Shown: positions 8,763-18,215 of the stretch, in pieces | How the letters are laid out: the number at the start of each line of letters is the position of its first letter | Position numbering within the stretch: the first letter of the stretch is position 1 | Origin: a bacterium | Lineage (GTDB): Bacteria; Oederibacteriota; Muellerivitia; Muellerivitales; Muellerivitaceae | Direction of reading: 5' to 3' | NCBI GenBank assembly: GCA_035549195.1 | Contig: DASZRK010000040.1 | Coordinates: forward strand, 1-64,000 | DNA: 64,000 nucleotides | Notes under the pieces: model-generated | Seen by the model: only the letters and a program-made list of their open reading frames with translations | Database searches by the model: none | What the model was told of the DNA's origin: nothing | Program-made: the position numbers and the translations under genes

Positions 8763-10822
8763 GGTCGAAAGCCGCGAACTCCCCCAGGGCTTGGCCCTGG
8801 GTCCTCCCGCTTTTCACGGGGCTCGTCCTGCTGAATTCCTTCCTCGTTTCCCCCTTCATCGGCTGGTATGACACGGGTGAGATGGTGGGGACCACGGTCT
8901 GCCTCGGCATCTCCCACCCTTCGGGCCAGGTCCTTTTCCACCTCCTGGGCAAGGTCTTTCTTCTTCTCCCTTGGGGAACACCGGCCTGGAAGCTGGCCTT
9001 CCTTTCCGCGGTGCTCTCGTCCCTGGCTTCCTGTCTTTTCTTCCTGGTGGGGTCGCGGCTGATGGCCCTTTCCCGGGGACCTTTGAGCGGATGGACGCGT
9101 TCCCATCTCCTTTTATTGACCCTTTGCTGGAGCCTGAGCCTGCCCTGGTGGCGCTATTCCTTGACGCCCCTGGTCTATGCCCTCCATATCCTCTTGGGCA
9201 CGTTGCTGGTCTGGGTATTGGGGCTCCCAAGGCCGGGAAAGTGGTACTTGGCCGCCCTAGTGATGGGGACGGCCACGGTCTTCCGCCCGACCCAATTCTT
9301 CGCCCTGCCCTTCGTGGGACTGCTTTTCCTGTGGGAATGGTGGGGGAGGAAGGACCGTTCCTTCGCGCAGTTCCTCCGGCTGGCCCCCTTCTTCGCCTTG
9401 GGCCGAAGCACCGCCCTTTATCTGCCTTTGCGCTCGGCCCTGCATCCACCGATCGCTTTCGGGCCCGTGGCGACCCCCCTGGAATGGTTCCGCCATGTAT
9501 TCGCCCTGAAGTTCTCCAAATTCGTGGGGACGGTGACCCTGGATTCCATCGCCTCCACCCTCAAGCAGATGGCGTTGCACGCCTGGAACGACCTGACGCT
9601 TTTTGGGGTCCTCTTGCTGCTCGCCGGTCTCTTTCTCCTCTTCTCCCGCCGGGATAGGGTGCCGGGATTCCTCTGGGTGGCCCTGGGATGGGGAGGACTT
9701 GAAGGGCTCTTCGTCTTCACGATCCCTTATCCCACCTTCGAGTCCCACCAGACCCTTTTGGGATGGGTCTTCGCCGGCTGGTTGGCCTGCCTGGGCCTGG
9801 GATGGTTGGAAGGGCTGGGGTCGAAGGGGTCCTGGGGTTCCTTCGCGGCCAAGCTCCTTCTCCCCGCCTTCCTCCTGGCCCAATTGACCAACGCACCGGC
9901 GCTTTGGGAGAAAAAGAAAGAAAGGGGCGCGCAGGATTACGCCCAGGACCTCCTGACCATCCTGGAGCCCAAGGCCCTCTACGTGCCCACGGAGGAGAAC
10001 GAATATTTCCCGGTGGTGGGCTACCAGCAATCCTTCGGTTTCCGGGGAGATGTGGAAGTGTTGGAGCCGGGAACCGCTCCCGACCGGGTCAGGCCCAGGA
10101 TCGAGGAAGCGCTCCGCGAGGGAAGGCCCCTTTACGTCACACGGACCTGGGCCTTGCCGCCCCCATGGGGTTATCAGCCTTGGGGTCCGCTCTTGAAGGT
10201 CGTTCCGGCAGGCATGCGCGCCCCGGTGCTTCCCGCGCCCAAGACCGTGCCTTTGGCTTCCTGGGGCGGATTGGACCTGGTGGGCGTCGGGATCGTGCCC
10301 CAAAGGGTCAAGGCCGGGGGGATCGTGGAGATCCATTACCAATGGGTGAGGCGCCGGCCTTCCCCCCAGGACCGCACGGACCTGGTCGTCGGGCTCTTCA
10401 TCGACCGGCATGGGAGCTATTGGATGAAGAACGGCAATTTCTGGTTCCACGACCTGCATGAGCCGGCGGGTGAGGGCTTTGCCGCGATCCGCCCCGGCAC
10501 CTTGCGGGAAGAAAAACGCGTCCTGTTCATTCCCTCGGATTTCCCGCCGGGCGATTACGCCTTTTCCATCGGCCTTCAAAGGGTCCTTCCGCCCAAGGAA
10601 CAGGGCCAGGAGGCCTTCGACAAGGAATTCTATGAACGGACCGCCGCCCAGGACCTGGACAAGTTCATGGGCCGGGGGGAGGGGGGCGCGGTGGTCCAAT
10701 TCTCCATGGACAACTCCCGCGCCTGGAAAGACGCCCTTTGGCCGGCCACGAGGACGCGCTATCCCATTGCCGATCCGCGTTTTGTCCCCGCCTCGGTCCT
10801 GACCATCGAGCCCAACGACTGA
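8759..10822 (+). CDS. DUF2723-family polytopic membrane protein (glycosyltransferase-C-like)
   Basis: 687 residues. The N-terminal motif YDTGEMVGTTVCLGISHPSG matches the DUF2723 pattern: an acidic residue in the first periplasmic loop followed by H-P-x-G. About ten to eleven membrane helices run to residue ~390. FALGRSTALYLPLRS is a conserved DUF2723-type segment. The periplasmic C-terminal ~280 residues end in a beta-sandwich-like region (GLDLVGVGIVPQ; HYQWVRRRP). DUF2723 proteins are related to GT-C transferases using polyprenyl-linked sugars, so a role in protein or lipid glycosylation is inferred; no substrate can be assigned. TTG 8759 overlaps the stop of the upstream ligase, indicating translational coupling. 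Confidence 0.8.
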   Translation: MRSKAANSPRAWPWVLPLFTGLVLLNSFLVSPFIGWYDTGEMVGTTVCLGISHPSGQVLFHLLGKVFLLLPWGTPAWKLAFLSAVLSSLASCLFFLVGSRLMALSRGPLSGWTRSHLLLLTLCWSLSLPWWRYSLTPLVYALHILLGTLLVWVLGLPRPGKWYLAALVMGTATVFRPTQFFALPFVGLLFLWEWWGRKDRSFAQFLRLAPFFALGRSTALYLPLRSALHPPIAFGPVATPLEWFRHVFALKFSKFVGTVTLDSIASTLKQMALHAWNDLTLFGVLLLLAGLFLLFSRRDRVPGFLWVALGWGGLEGLFVFTIPYPTFESHQTLLGWVFAGWLACLGLGWLEGLGSKGSWGSFAAKLLLPAFLLAQLTNAPALWEKKKERGAQDYAQDLLTILEPKALYVPTEENEYFPVVGYQQSFGFRGDVEVLEPGTAPDRVRPRIEEALREGRPLYVTRTWALPPPWGYQPWGPLLKVVPAGMRAPVLPAPKTVPLASWGGLDLVGVGIVPQRVKAGGIVEIHYQWVRRRPSPQDRTDLVVGLFIDRHGSYWMKNGNFWFHDLHEPAGEGFAAIRPGTLREEKRVLFIPSDFPPGDYAFSIGLQRVLPPKEQGQEAFDKEFYERTAAQDLDKFMGRGEGGAVVQFSMDNSRAWKDALWPATRTRYPIADPRFVPASVLTIEPND

Positions 10823-10843
10823 GCCGCTCCGGCCATTAGGGTT

Positions 10844-10871
10844 TTGAATTCCCGGTCGCCTGCCCTACAAT
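10844..10871 (+). promoter_or_regulatory. Sigma-70-type promoter for the HemQ-family gene
   Basis: TTGAAT at 10844-10849 and TACAAT at 10866-10871 are separated by 16 bp. The box ends 31 bp before the ATG at 10903. This also marks the end of the polysaccharide block. Confidence 0.6.
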
Positions 10872-10902
10872 ACGGCCTCCAAAAAAAATCCCGAGGTTTC
10901 CC

Positions 10903-11601
10903 ATGGCCGAACCCATGAAGCGCCAATTCGTTTCCTTCGCCTTCTACAAACTAAGCGAGGATTTCCAAAAGCTCCCCGCCGCCGAGAAGGAGAAAGCCAA
11001 AAAGTCGTTCCTGGAGGCGGCCGAAAGCTTCAAGAAGGACGGGATCCTGCTCTCCTATTCGACCTTGGGCTTCCGCGCCGACGTGGACCTGATGCTCTGG
11101 CGCATCAGCTATGACCTGGACGTCATCCAGGCCCAAAGTTCCGCGCTGGCCAAGAGCGCCCTGGGACCCTATCTCAAGACCCCGGCCTCCTATCTTTCCA
11201 TGACCAAACGAAGCACCTACATCGACAAGCACCAGCATGTGGGCGGGAGCGAGGAATCGCGCACCAATATCTACCCCGGCCGGTTCAAGTACATCTTCAT
11301 CTATCCCTTCGTGAAGACCCGGGAATGGTACCTGCTCTCCAAGGAAGCCCGCCAAAGGGTCATGGACGAACATATCCGGGTGGGGAACATGTACCCTTCA
11401 GTGAAGTTGAACACCACTTATTCTTTCGGCCTGGACGACCAGGATTTCGTGGTCGCCTTCGAGACCGACCTGCCCGGGGATTTCCTGGACCTGGTCATGG
11501 CCCTGCGGGAGACCGAGGGGTCCAAATACACCGTCCGGGATACCCCCATCTACACCTGCCGGCTCATGGAACTGAAGGAAGCCCTCGACCTGTTGGGTTG
11601 A
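10903..11601 (+). CDS. Chlorite dismutase family heme protein (HemQ/coproheme decarboxylase-like)
   Basis: 232 residues, the usual length for the dimeric alpha/beta-barrel fold. Family marks: SYSTLGFRADVDLMLWR in the first repeat, the PFVKTREWYLL segment that in HemQ carries substrate-contacting Lys and Trp/Tyr residues, and RVMDEHIRVG, where the His matches the proximal heme ligand. FETDLPGDFLDLVMALR near the end is also conserved. Most bacterial members convert coproheme to heme b; true chlorite dismutases have a distal Arg that I cannot place securely here. It has its own promoter and no heme-pathway gene nearby. Start at ATG 10903; a second Met at codon 5 is possible. Confidence 0.82.
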   Translation: MAEPMKRQFVSFAFYKLSEDFQKLPAAEKEKAKKSFLEAAESFKKDGILLSYSTLGFRADVDLMLWRISYDLDVIQAQSSALAKSALGPYLKTPASYLSMTKRSTYIDKHQHVGGSEESRTNIYPGRFKYIFIYPFVKTREWYLLSKEARQRVMDEHIRVGNMYPSVKLNTTYSFGLDDQDFVVAFETDLPGDFLDLVMALRETEGSKYTVRDTPIYTCRLMELKEALDLLG

Positions 11602-11602
11602 G

Positions 11603-11630
11603 GTAACCTTCCCACCCCCCGGGCCGTAAC
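11603..11630 (+). promoter_or_regulatory. Candidate ECF-sigma autoregulated promoter (GTAACC-N16-CGTA)
   Basis: GTAACC at 11603-11608 and CGTAAC at 11625-11630 are separated by exactly 16 bp, just ahead of the ECF sigma gene. The Caulobacter SigF regulon, where SigF is paired with NrsF, uses a GTAACC-N16-CGAA promoter. The match suggests this sigma factor transcribes its own gene. The elements begin immediately after the stop of the upstream gene. Confidence 0.6.
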
Positions 11631-11644
11631 GCCAAGGAGCCCAT

Positions 11645-12202
11645 TTGAAAGCCAGTCCTTCCCAATGGCGGTCCTGGGCCGAGATGATGAAAAGGGTCCA
11701 GGCGGGCGACGAGGAAGCCTACCGGACCCTTCTCGATGAGATCGGCCCCCTGCTTTACGGCTATGTGCGGCGCCGGGTGTTCCGGAAGTCCCTGGTGGAC
11801 GACGTCTACCAGGAAGTGCTCTTCACCTTCCACCGGGCCCGCCACAGCTACATGACGGACCGGCCCTTCGCCCCCTGGCTCTTCACCCTGGCCCACCACG
11901 CCTTTTTGGACGCCATTGGCCGCGACCGGAAATTCGCCGAACGGGAACTGCAGGTGGAATCCCTTCCCGAGGCGCCGGCCCGGGAAAAAGAGGACGGGGA
12001 ACTGGGGGACGAGCTCCAGGGAGCCCTGGCCCAATTGCCCGAGACCCTGCGGGTCCCGGTGGTGATGCTGAAGCTGGAGGGACGCACCGCCGAGGAAGGG
12101 GCGAAGTCCTTGGGGATCTCCCTGAGCGCCTTCAAGGTGAGGGCCCACCGGGGTTACGCCCGATTGAAACAGATCCTTTTGAAGGAACGGTTGGACCGAT
12201 GA
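11645..12202 (+). CDS. ECF (sigma-70 family) RNA polymerase sigma factor, SigF-type
   Basis: 185 residues. Region 2 spans about 15-85, with SLVDDVYQEVLFTFHRARHS matching the DD-Q core-binding motif and FAPWLFTLAHHAFLDAIG matching region 2.4. Region 4 spans about 125-180, with LPETLRVPVVMLKLEGRT and a helix-turn-helix ending SAFKVRAHRGYARLKQIL. There is no region 3, as expected for ECF factors. TTG 11645 has AAGGAG about 6 bp upstream. The stop overlaps the start of the anti-sigma gene by 4 bp (ATGA), so the two should be made in fixed ratio. Likely released under an envelope, redox or metal stress that the sequence does not reveal. Confidence 0.92.
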   Translation: MKASPSQWRSWAEMMKRVQAGDEEAYRTLLDEIGPLLYGYVRRRVFRKSLVDDVYQEVLFTFHRARHSYMTDRPFAPWLFTLAHHAFLDAIGRDRKFAERELQVESLPEAPAREKEDGELGDELQGALAQLPETLRVPVVMLKLEGRTAEEGAKSLGISLSAFKVRAHRGYARLKQILLKERLDR

Positions 12203-12882
12203 AGAAGAAAAAGAAACCCTCGTTCCCCATGCCCGCCGCCCACCGGAAACTGGTGGACCGCCTGTCCCGCGACCTGAAGCCCGTCCCCCCGCCGGTTTCC
12301 CTGACCTTCCAATGGATGGTCTGGGCCATCCTCAACATCGCCCTGCTCGGGCTTTTCCTGGCCCAGTTCCATCTTCGAAGCGACCTGGGGGCCCTTTCCT
12401 TTTGGGGGGCCATCCTGCTCATGCTCGTCGGGGCGGGTTTGGCGGCCTATGGGGCCCTGGAGGCCGGGGTTCCGGGCGAGGAGGGACGGGGCCGGTGGAA
12501 ATTCTGGGCGGCAGTTTTCGCCTGGGGATGCGCCCTGGCCTGGACCTTCCTAGCCTTGCCGGGCGAATGGAAGGTCTATACCCCCGTTCTTTCCCCCGAT
12601 TCCTGCTTCGCGGTGGTCCTGGAGATGGGAGTTCTTTTCGGGGCCATCCTTTTCTTCTTCCTCAAGAAGACCGCGCCTTTGCGGCCTTTCCGGGCGGGAC
12701 TTTGGGCGGGGGCTTCGGCCTTCCTGATGGGGCTTGCCGCGGTCAGCCTGCATTGCCCGAGCGGGAACCTGTTCCATATCCTGATGGAACATTTCCTGCC
12801 GGTCCTGGTCTATGCCTTCTTGGTGGCCTTGCTCACGGCGGGGTGGCTTTCCAAATGGCGGAAGAAACCCCTCTCGAATTGA
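12199..12882 (+). CDS. NrsF-like (DUF1109) membrane anti-sigma factor
   Basis: 227 residues. The short basic N-terminus, the cytoplasmic segment HRKLVDRLSRDLKPVPPP and six predicted membrane helices match the NrsF/DUF1109 family, which holds its ECF partner at the membrane. Two cysteines can be seen in extracytoplasmic or helix-end positions (SPDSCFAV and SLHCPSG, about residues 136 and 194). In Caulobacter NrsF a conserved cysteine pair senses metal or oxidative stress, so the same is plausible here. The overlap with the sigma gene and the ECF-type promoter upstream support the pairing. The stop is about 10 bp from the convergent Nudix-GNAT gene. Confidence 0.85.
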   Translation: MKKKKKPSFPMPAAHRKLVDRLSRDLKPVPPPVSLTFQWMVWAILNIALLGLFLAQFHLRSDLGALSFWGAILLMLVGAGLAAYGALEAGVPGEEGRGRWKFWAAVFAWGCALAWTFLALPGEWKVYTPVLSPDSCFAVVLEMGVLFGAILFFFLKKTAPLRPFRAGLWAGASAFLMGLAAVSLHCPSGNLFHILMEHFLPVLVYAFLVALLTAGWLSKWRKKPLSN

Positions 12883-12892
12883 AAGGAGAAGG

Positions 12893-13906
12893 TCAGATCC
12901 GGTAAAGCTGATACCGCATGCCCACCCACTTGGCCCGGAAGCCGGTCTGCTGCTCCTTAAGGCTCTTGGGGACCATGGGCGGATCGGTCAGCACGAAATT
13001 GACCGGCAGGAAGTAGGCGGGGGTCGGGGTCAATAACCAGAGCTTGTCATTGAGGATGACCTTCCCCTCGGTCAATTTCTTGCGTTTCAAGGGGCTGGTC
13101 CATTGGTCGCAGGCGTATTCCACCATGGCATGCCCCAGTCCCTTTCCCCGGAAAAGGGGATCCACGGTCAATCCGGTCAATTCGGCGCAGTCATCGTGGC
13201 TGGTGATGCCCACCGTCCCGGAGGACAACCCCTGGACCTCGGCGATCCACCAGAAGGTCCGGCTGGGGTCCGCTACCGCGATCTTGTTGGCCAGCAGCGA
13301 ATGGGCGATGCCGGGCATGTCCTTGGGGCCGCCCTCCCGCAGGCTCAAGGGATTGTCCAGGGCCCATAAGGTGGCGGCCGTCAGATCGCCCCGGTAGATG
13401 AGCCCCCCGTTCCCGGTCTCCTTGAGCATGGTCACCATGGATTGCAGGTGTTCCCGTCCCACCCATTTGGTGTCCCGGACCTCCTTGAGGTCCGTGGGTT
13501 TGAGCTGGGTGTCCTTCGTGGTGGCGTGGAAGACGTAGGTGTCCCAGGTGGCCACTTCCTTCTCGAAGCTGATGTCCAGCGTCACGTGGAGCAGGAACCG
13601 CTTGAGTTCGCATCGAAGTCCGGTCTCCTCCATGGCTTCCCGAAGGGCGCCTTGGACGAAATCCTCGCCCGGGTGCACACCGCCCGAGGGGGAGCGGAAG
13701 ATGCCGGGGGGATAGCTGTGCTTGCTCATGAGGGCGAAGCGGCCGTCGGGACCCTCGATGAGGAGGGTCACATCGTGGGTGCGTTTTTGGGAGAGGCTCT
13801 TTTGGACCAGGTTCCAACCGGCACGGTCGAATTCCTGGGTCATCCATTGGTGATAGGGGTATCCGAAGCGGGCGCGGATGGAGGATAATTGGGGCCGCAA
13901 GTGCAA
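12893..13906 (-). CDS. Nudix hydrolase fused to a GNAT acetyltransferase
   Basis: 337 residues with two domains. The Nudix domain covers about 40-170; its box reads GGVHPGEDFVQGALRE followed by AMEETGL, a complete GX5EX7REUXEEXGU motif with all metal-binding glutamates. The GNAT domain covers about 185-337 and has LTVDPLFRGKGLGHAMVEYA, containing the R-G-x-G-x-G acetyl-CoA pyrophosphate loop. The protein could hydrolyse a nucleotide or CoA-linked substrate and acetylate a related product; the substrates are unknown. TTG 13906 is chosen because GGAG lies about 8 bp upstream. It is divergent from the GH92 gene and convergent with the NrsF gene. Confidence 0.85.
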   Translation of the reverse strand: MHLRPQLSSIRARFGYPYHQWMTQEFDRAGWNLVQKSLSQKRTHDVTLLIEGPDGRFALMSKHSYPPGIFRSPSGGVHPGEDFVQGALREAMEETGLRCELKRFLLHVTLDISFEKEVATWDTYVFHATTKDTQLKPTDLKEVRDTKWVGREHLQSMVTMLKETGNGGLIYRGDLTAATLWALDNPLSLREGGPKDMPGIAHSLLANKIAVADPSRTFWWIAEVQGLSSGTVGITSHDDCAELTGLTVDPLFRGKGLGHAMVEYACDQWTSPLKRKKLTEGKVILNDKLWLLTPTPAYFLPVNFVLTDPPMVPKSLKEQQTGFRAKWVGMRYQLYRI

Positions 13907-14068
13907 GAGGGCTCTCCCCGAAGGAATTCCGGCTCGAACTAGGGACGAATAATGATCTTAGGCACCCGCCGTCCGGGCGCTTTCCAAAGGGGCGACGCCC
14001 CCGGCGGGAAGTTCCGGACCTCTGACCGACCTGAAACGCCGATTCATTTTAAGCCCCCCTCCCGGCGA

Positions 14069-16348
14069 TTGGGAAAGAAAAACCTGGCCAGCAGGTCCCT
14101 CGCCCTTTTGTTGAACGTTCTGGTGATCGTTCCGGCTTGTCTTCTCGCGGCCCCGGCCCCGGTCTGCGACCGCGTGGATCCCTTCATCGGCACCGCGAAC
14201 GGGGGCAACACTTTTCCCGGCGCCCTGGTGCCCTGGGGCATGGTCTCCGTTTCACCGCACAACGATCCCCAAGCGCCGTCGGGTTATGTTCAGGGCCGTC
14301 CGTTCCTTTATGGGTTCGGGCAACTCCACTTGAGCGGAACGGGATGTCCCGACCTGGGGAACGTCCTTTTGACGGCCAACGTGGGTCCGGTCCGACCGGG
14401 CGCGTCGAACTGGGGAACGGCTTATGGCGGGGAAATGGCGTCGCCCGGTTATTATTCGGTCCTGTTGAAGGACAGCGGCATCCAGGTCCAGGCGACGGCC
14501 ACCGAAAGGGTGGGATTGCTCCTTTTCAGTTTCCCGGCCCGCAAGGGCGACGCCAACATCCTTTTGGACGCGGGCCACCGCTTGACCACCGATCCGGTCA
14601 CCCTGAAAAGCCCGACCTTCGAGTCGAGCGTCAAGGTGGTCTCGCCCACCCTGGTCGAGGGTTATTCGGAAAGCGGCGATTTTTGCAGCGTTTATTCCGG
14701 CAACAAGCAGCGGATCTATTTTTGTGTCCAGTTCAGCAAGGCGGCCCAGTCCTTCGAGACCTGGAGCGGGGAACGGATGGGAGGGGATCAGGAACGGACC
14801 GGGCCTTCAACGGGCGCCGTCTTCCATTTTTCCACCGCCGCCCAGGAGCCCGTCCTGGCCAAGGTGGGGATCTCTTTCGTGAGCGTGGAGAACGCCGAAC
14901 TCAACCTCCAGACCGAATGCCCCGGATGGGATTTCGAGGGGGTCCGCGCCCAGGCCCGCCAAAAATGGGAGAAGGAACTCTCCGAATTCCAGATCACCGG
15001 GGGCACCCCCCGGCAGCTGCGCATCTTCTACACGGCCCTTTACCACTCCCTGATCCACCCCAGCCTCTTTTCCGACGTGAACGGGCAATATCCGTCCATG
15101 GGCCACAAGGGGGTCAAGGTCGCCGACGGCTACAATCGTTACCACATCTTCTCCCTCTGGGACACCTACCGGAACCTCCACCCCTTTTTGGGCCTTTTCT
15201 ATCCCACGCGGGCCTTGGATATGGTCAAAAGCCTCGTTGCCATGCAGCAGGAAAGCGGCTGGCTGCCGAAATGGGAACTGGCGGGCAACGAGACCAGCGT
15301 CATGGTGGGGTGTCCGGCCGTACCGGTGATCCTGGACGCCTTCCGGCAAGGGCTCAAGCGTTTCGACCAGGACGCGGCCTATCAGGCGATGGCGAAGAGC
15401 CTGGACCCGGAGGGGAACAAGACCTATGGGGGGCTTCGGTCCCTTTTGAAGTTCGGCTATATCCCCAAGGACGATGATTCGGGGGACTGGATCTGGGGCT
15501 CGGTCTCCACGGGCCTGGAGTATTCCTATGCCTATTGGTGCCTGGCCCAAATGGCCAAGGACCTGGGACATGACGAGGACTCGAAGGGTTACATGGTCCT
15601 TTCGGGCGATTACCGCAACTATTACAACCCGGCCACCGGGTTCCTGCAGGCACGCAAAAGGGACGGGAGTTGGATCGCGCCCTTCGATCCCCAGGCCTCC
15701 TGTTGCGACCAGAGCTGGCCGGGCAACGGCGGGCCGGGTTACGTGGAGGGGACGGCCTGGCAATATCTTTTCTACGCCCCCCAGGACCTGGACGGCCTGC
15801 AGATGCTCTTGGGCGGGCCCGAGGCCTTCGTGGCCAGGCTCCAGGAATGCTTCGAGAAGGGCCATTACGATGCCGCCAACGAGCCCGACCTTTCCTGGCC
15901 CTATCTTTTCGATTCCGTCCCGGGCGAAGCCTGGCGGACCCAGCAACAGGTCCGGGCCCTGATGGAAAGTTCCTATAAGGACACGCCCGACGGCATCCCG
16001 GGCAACGACGATTGCGGGACCATGTCGGCTTGGTACCTCTTTTCCGCGCTCGGGTTCTATCCGGTCTGTCCGGGCAGCGATCGGTATTTCCTGGGAAGCC
16101 CCCTCTTCCAACAGGTGGACATCCATTTGAACAACCGCGTCTATCCGGGCGCGCGGCTGGTCCTCAAGACCATCAACGGGTCACCCCGGAACGTCTATGT
16201 GCACTCGGTGCGGAAGGACGGGATGGAATACAAAAAATCCTGGATCGGCCATGAGGACCTGGTCTATGGAAGGACCCTGGTCTTCCAGATGACGGGGGAA
16301 CCACCCCATGGGTTGTTGGCGCCCCCCACGCCTGGCCCAACCCCTTAA
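14069..16348 (+). CDS. GH92 alpha-mannosidase, secreted
   Basis: About 759 residues from the proposed TTG. The N-terminus is a signal peptide (NLASRSLALLLNVLVIVPA) with a cysteine after VPA that could make it a lipoprotein. The mature part starts with DRVDPFIGTANGGNTFPGAL, the GH92 hallmark, and the C-terminal domain has GNDDCGTMSAWYLFSALGFY, which contains the conserved acid. GH92 enzymes are calcium-dependent, inverting exo-alpha-mannosidases acting on N-glycans or mannans. An ATG at 13952 would add 39 residues before the signal peptide, so it is less likely, but TTG 14069 has no strong ribosome binding site. It stands alone, with rpsB's promoter just after it. Confidence 0.9.
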   Translation: MGKKNLASRSLALLLNVLVIVPACLLAAPAPVCDRVDPFIGTANGGNTFPGALVPWGMVSVSPHNDPQAPSGYVQGRPFLYGFGQLHLSGTGCPDLGNVLLTANVGPVRPGASNWGTAYGGEMASPGYYSVLLKDSGIQVQATATERVGLLLFSFPARKGDANILLDAGHRLTTDPVTLKSPTFESSVKVVSPTLVEGYSESGDFCSVYSGNKQRIYFCVQFSKAAQSFETWSGERMGGDQERTGPSTGAVFHFSTAAQEPVLAKVGISFVSVENAELNLQTECPGWDFEGVRAQARQKWEKELSEFQITGGTPRQLRIFYTALYHSLIHPSLFSDVNGQYPSMGHKGVKVADGYNRYHIFSLWDTYRNLHPFLGLFYPTRALDMVKSLVAMQQESGWLPKWELAGNETSVMVGCPAVPVILDAFRQGLKRFDQDAAYQAMAKSLDPEGNKTYGGLRSLLKFGYIPKDDDSGDWIWGSVSTGLEYSYAYWCLAQMAKDLGHDEDSKGYMVLSGDYRNYYNPATGFLQARKRDGSWIAPFDPQASCCDQSWPGNGGPGYVEGTAWQYLFYAPQDLDGLQMLLGGPEAFVARLQECFEKGHYDAANEPDLSWPYLFDSVPGEAWRTQQQVRALMESSYKDTPDGIPGNDDCGTMSAWYLFSALGFYPVCPGSDRYFLGSPLFQQVDIHLNNRVYPGARLVLKTINGSPRNVYVHSVRKDGMEYKKSWIGHEDLVYGRTLVFQMTGEPPHGLLAPPTPGPTP

Positions 16349-16377
16349 ATGAGCCTTGTTTTTAAGGTCCCGGGCCC

Positions 16378-16406
16378 TTGTGACCCCATAAACCCCATGC
16401 TATAAC
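16378..16406 (+). promoter_or_regulatory. Strong sigma-70 promoter of the rpsB operon
   Basis: TTGTGA at 16378-16383 and TATAAC at 16401-16406 have an exact 17 bp spacer. The box is about 180 bp before the rpsB ATG, leaving a long leader. Confidence 0.75.
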
Positions 16407-16438
16407 TACACGGCTTTCGGACCTTGTTTCCCCGAAGC

Positions 16439-16461
16439 GGGATGGCCTTCGGGCCTCCCAT
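16439..16461 (+). promoter_or_regulatory. Hairpin in the rpsB leader (possible S2 autoregulation site)
   Basis: GGATGGCC and GGCCTCCC surround a TTCG tetraloop, forming a stable stem about 35 nt after the predicted transcription start. rpsB leaders are autoregulated by S2 in many bacteria. Whether this stem is part of such a site is inference; I could not match the full consensus. Confidence 0.35.
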
Positions 16462-16587
16462 CTCTCACGCTTCACCCAAGTCCTTTTCAGTGGCCCCGAG
16501 CGCGTTCTTTGCGGTCGAGGGGTTGGGAAAGGGCCCGCGGAACGCGCGGTCGGTGGAAGCGGTGGAATAACTTAAAGGAGCCGCATC

Positions 16588-17535
<948 letters not shown>

Positions 17536-17573
17536 GACCCCCAGGGCCCAACCCCGATCAAAGGAACCATGAC

Positions 17574-18164
17574 ATGGAGATCACCGCTTCTGCCGTGAAG
17601 GACCTGCGCGAGAAGACCGGCGCGGGCATGATGGACTGCAAGAAGGCCCTGGCGGAGACCAAGGGCGATTTCGAGAAGGCTGTGGTGTGGCTGCGGGAGA
17701 AGGGCATGGCCCAAGTGGCCAAGCGCTCGGGCCGCAGCGCCAATCAGGGCGTCATCGGCAGCTACATCCATAGCGGCAAGGTGGGTGTGCTGGTGGAGGT
17801 GAACTGCGAGACCGATTTCGTGTCCGCCACCGACGATTTCCAGTCCCTGGCCAAGGAACTGGCCATGCAGGTCGCCGCTTCCGTGCCCAAGTACGTGAGC
17901 CGTGACGAGGTCCCGGCCGACGAGGTGGAGAAGGAAAAGGCCATCTATATGAACGAGGCCAAGCAGTCGGGGAAGCCCGAAGCGGTGCAGGCCAAGATCG
18001 CCGAAGGGAAGATCGAGAGCTACTACAAGCAGGTCTGCCTGATGGACCAGCCCTACATCCGTGAGCCCAAGAAGAGCGTGAAGGATTACGTCACCGAAGT
18101 GGCCGCCAAGCTGGGTGAGAACGTGGTGATCCGCCGCTTCAGCCGCATGCAGCTGGGGGAATAG
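17574..18164 (+). CDS. tsf: Translation elongation factor Ts
   Basis: 196 residues, the short form also seen in Thermus; E. coli EF-Ts has 283. The UBA-like N-terminus has [18 protein letters not shown], followed by [10 protein letters not shown]. The core has [14 protein letters not shown], the TDFV motif that inserts into EF-Tu to release GDP. The C-terminal [10 protein letters not shown] is the conserved strand before the end. The second half of the dimerisation core is shortened compared with proteobacteria. It lies 38 bp after rpsB, in the classic order. AAGGAAC lies about 8 bp before the ATG. Confidence 0.98.
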   Translation: MEITASAVKDLREKTGAGMMDCKKALAETKGDFEKAVVWLREKGMAQVAKRSGRSANQGVIGSYIHSGKVGVLVEVNCETDFVSATDDFQSLAKELAMQVAASVPKYVSRDEVPADEVEKEKAIYMNEAKQSGKPEAVQAKIAEGKIESYYKQVCLMDQPYIREPKKSVKDYVTEVAAKLGENVVIRRFSRMQLGE

Positions 18165-18215
18165 TCCCCGGTTGCTCTGTTTGGCCGTTCAATGAAGACC
18201 TGGAATAGGAAAGCC

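Noticed and set aside
13952-14068. ATG 13952 as GH92 start
   Set aside because: It would place the signal peptide 39 residues into the protein. The choice of TTG 14069 is not secure because its ribosome binding site is weak.
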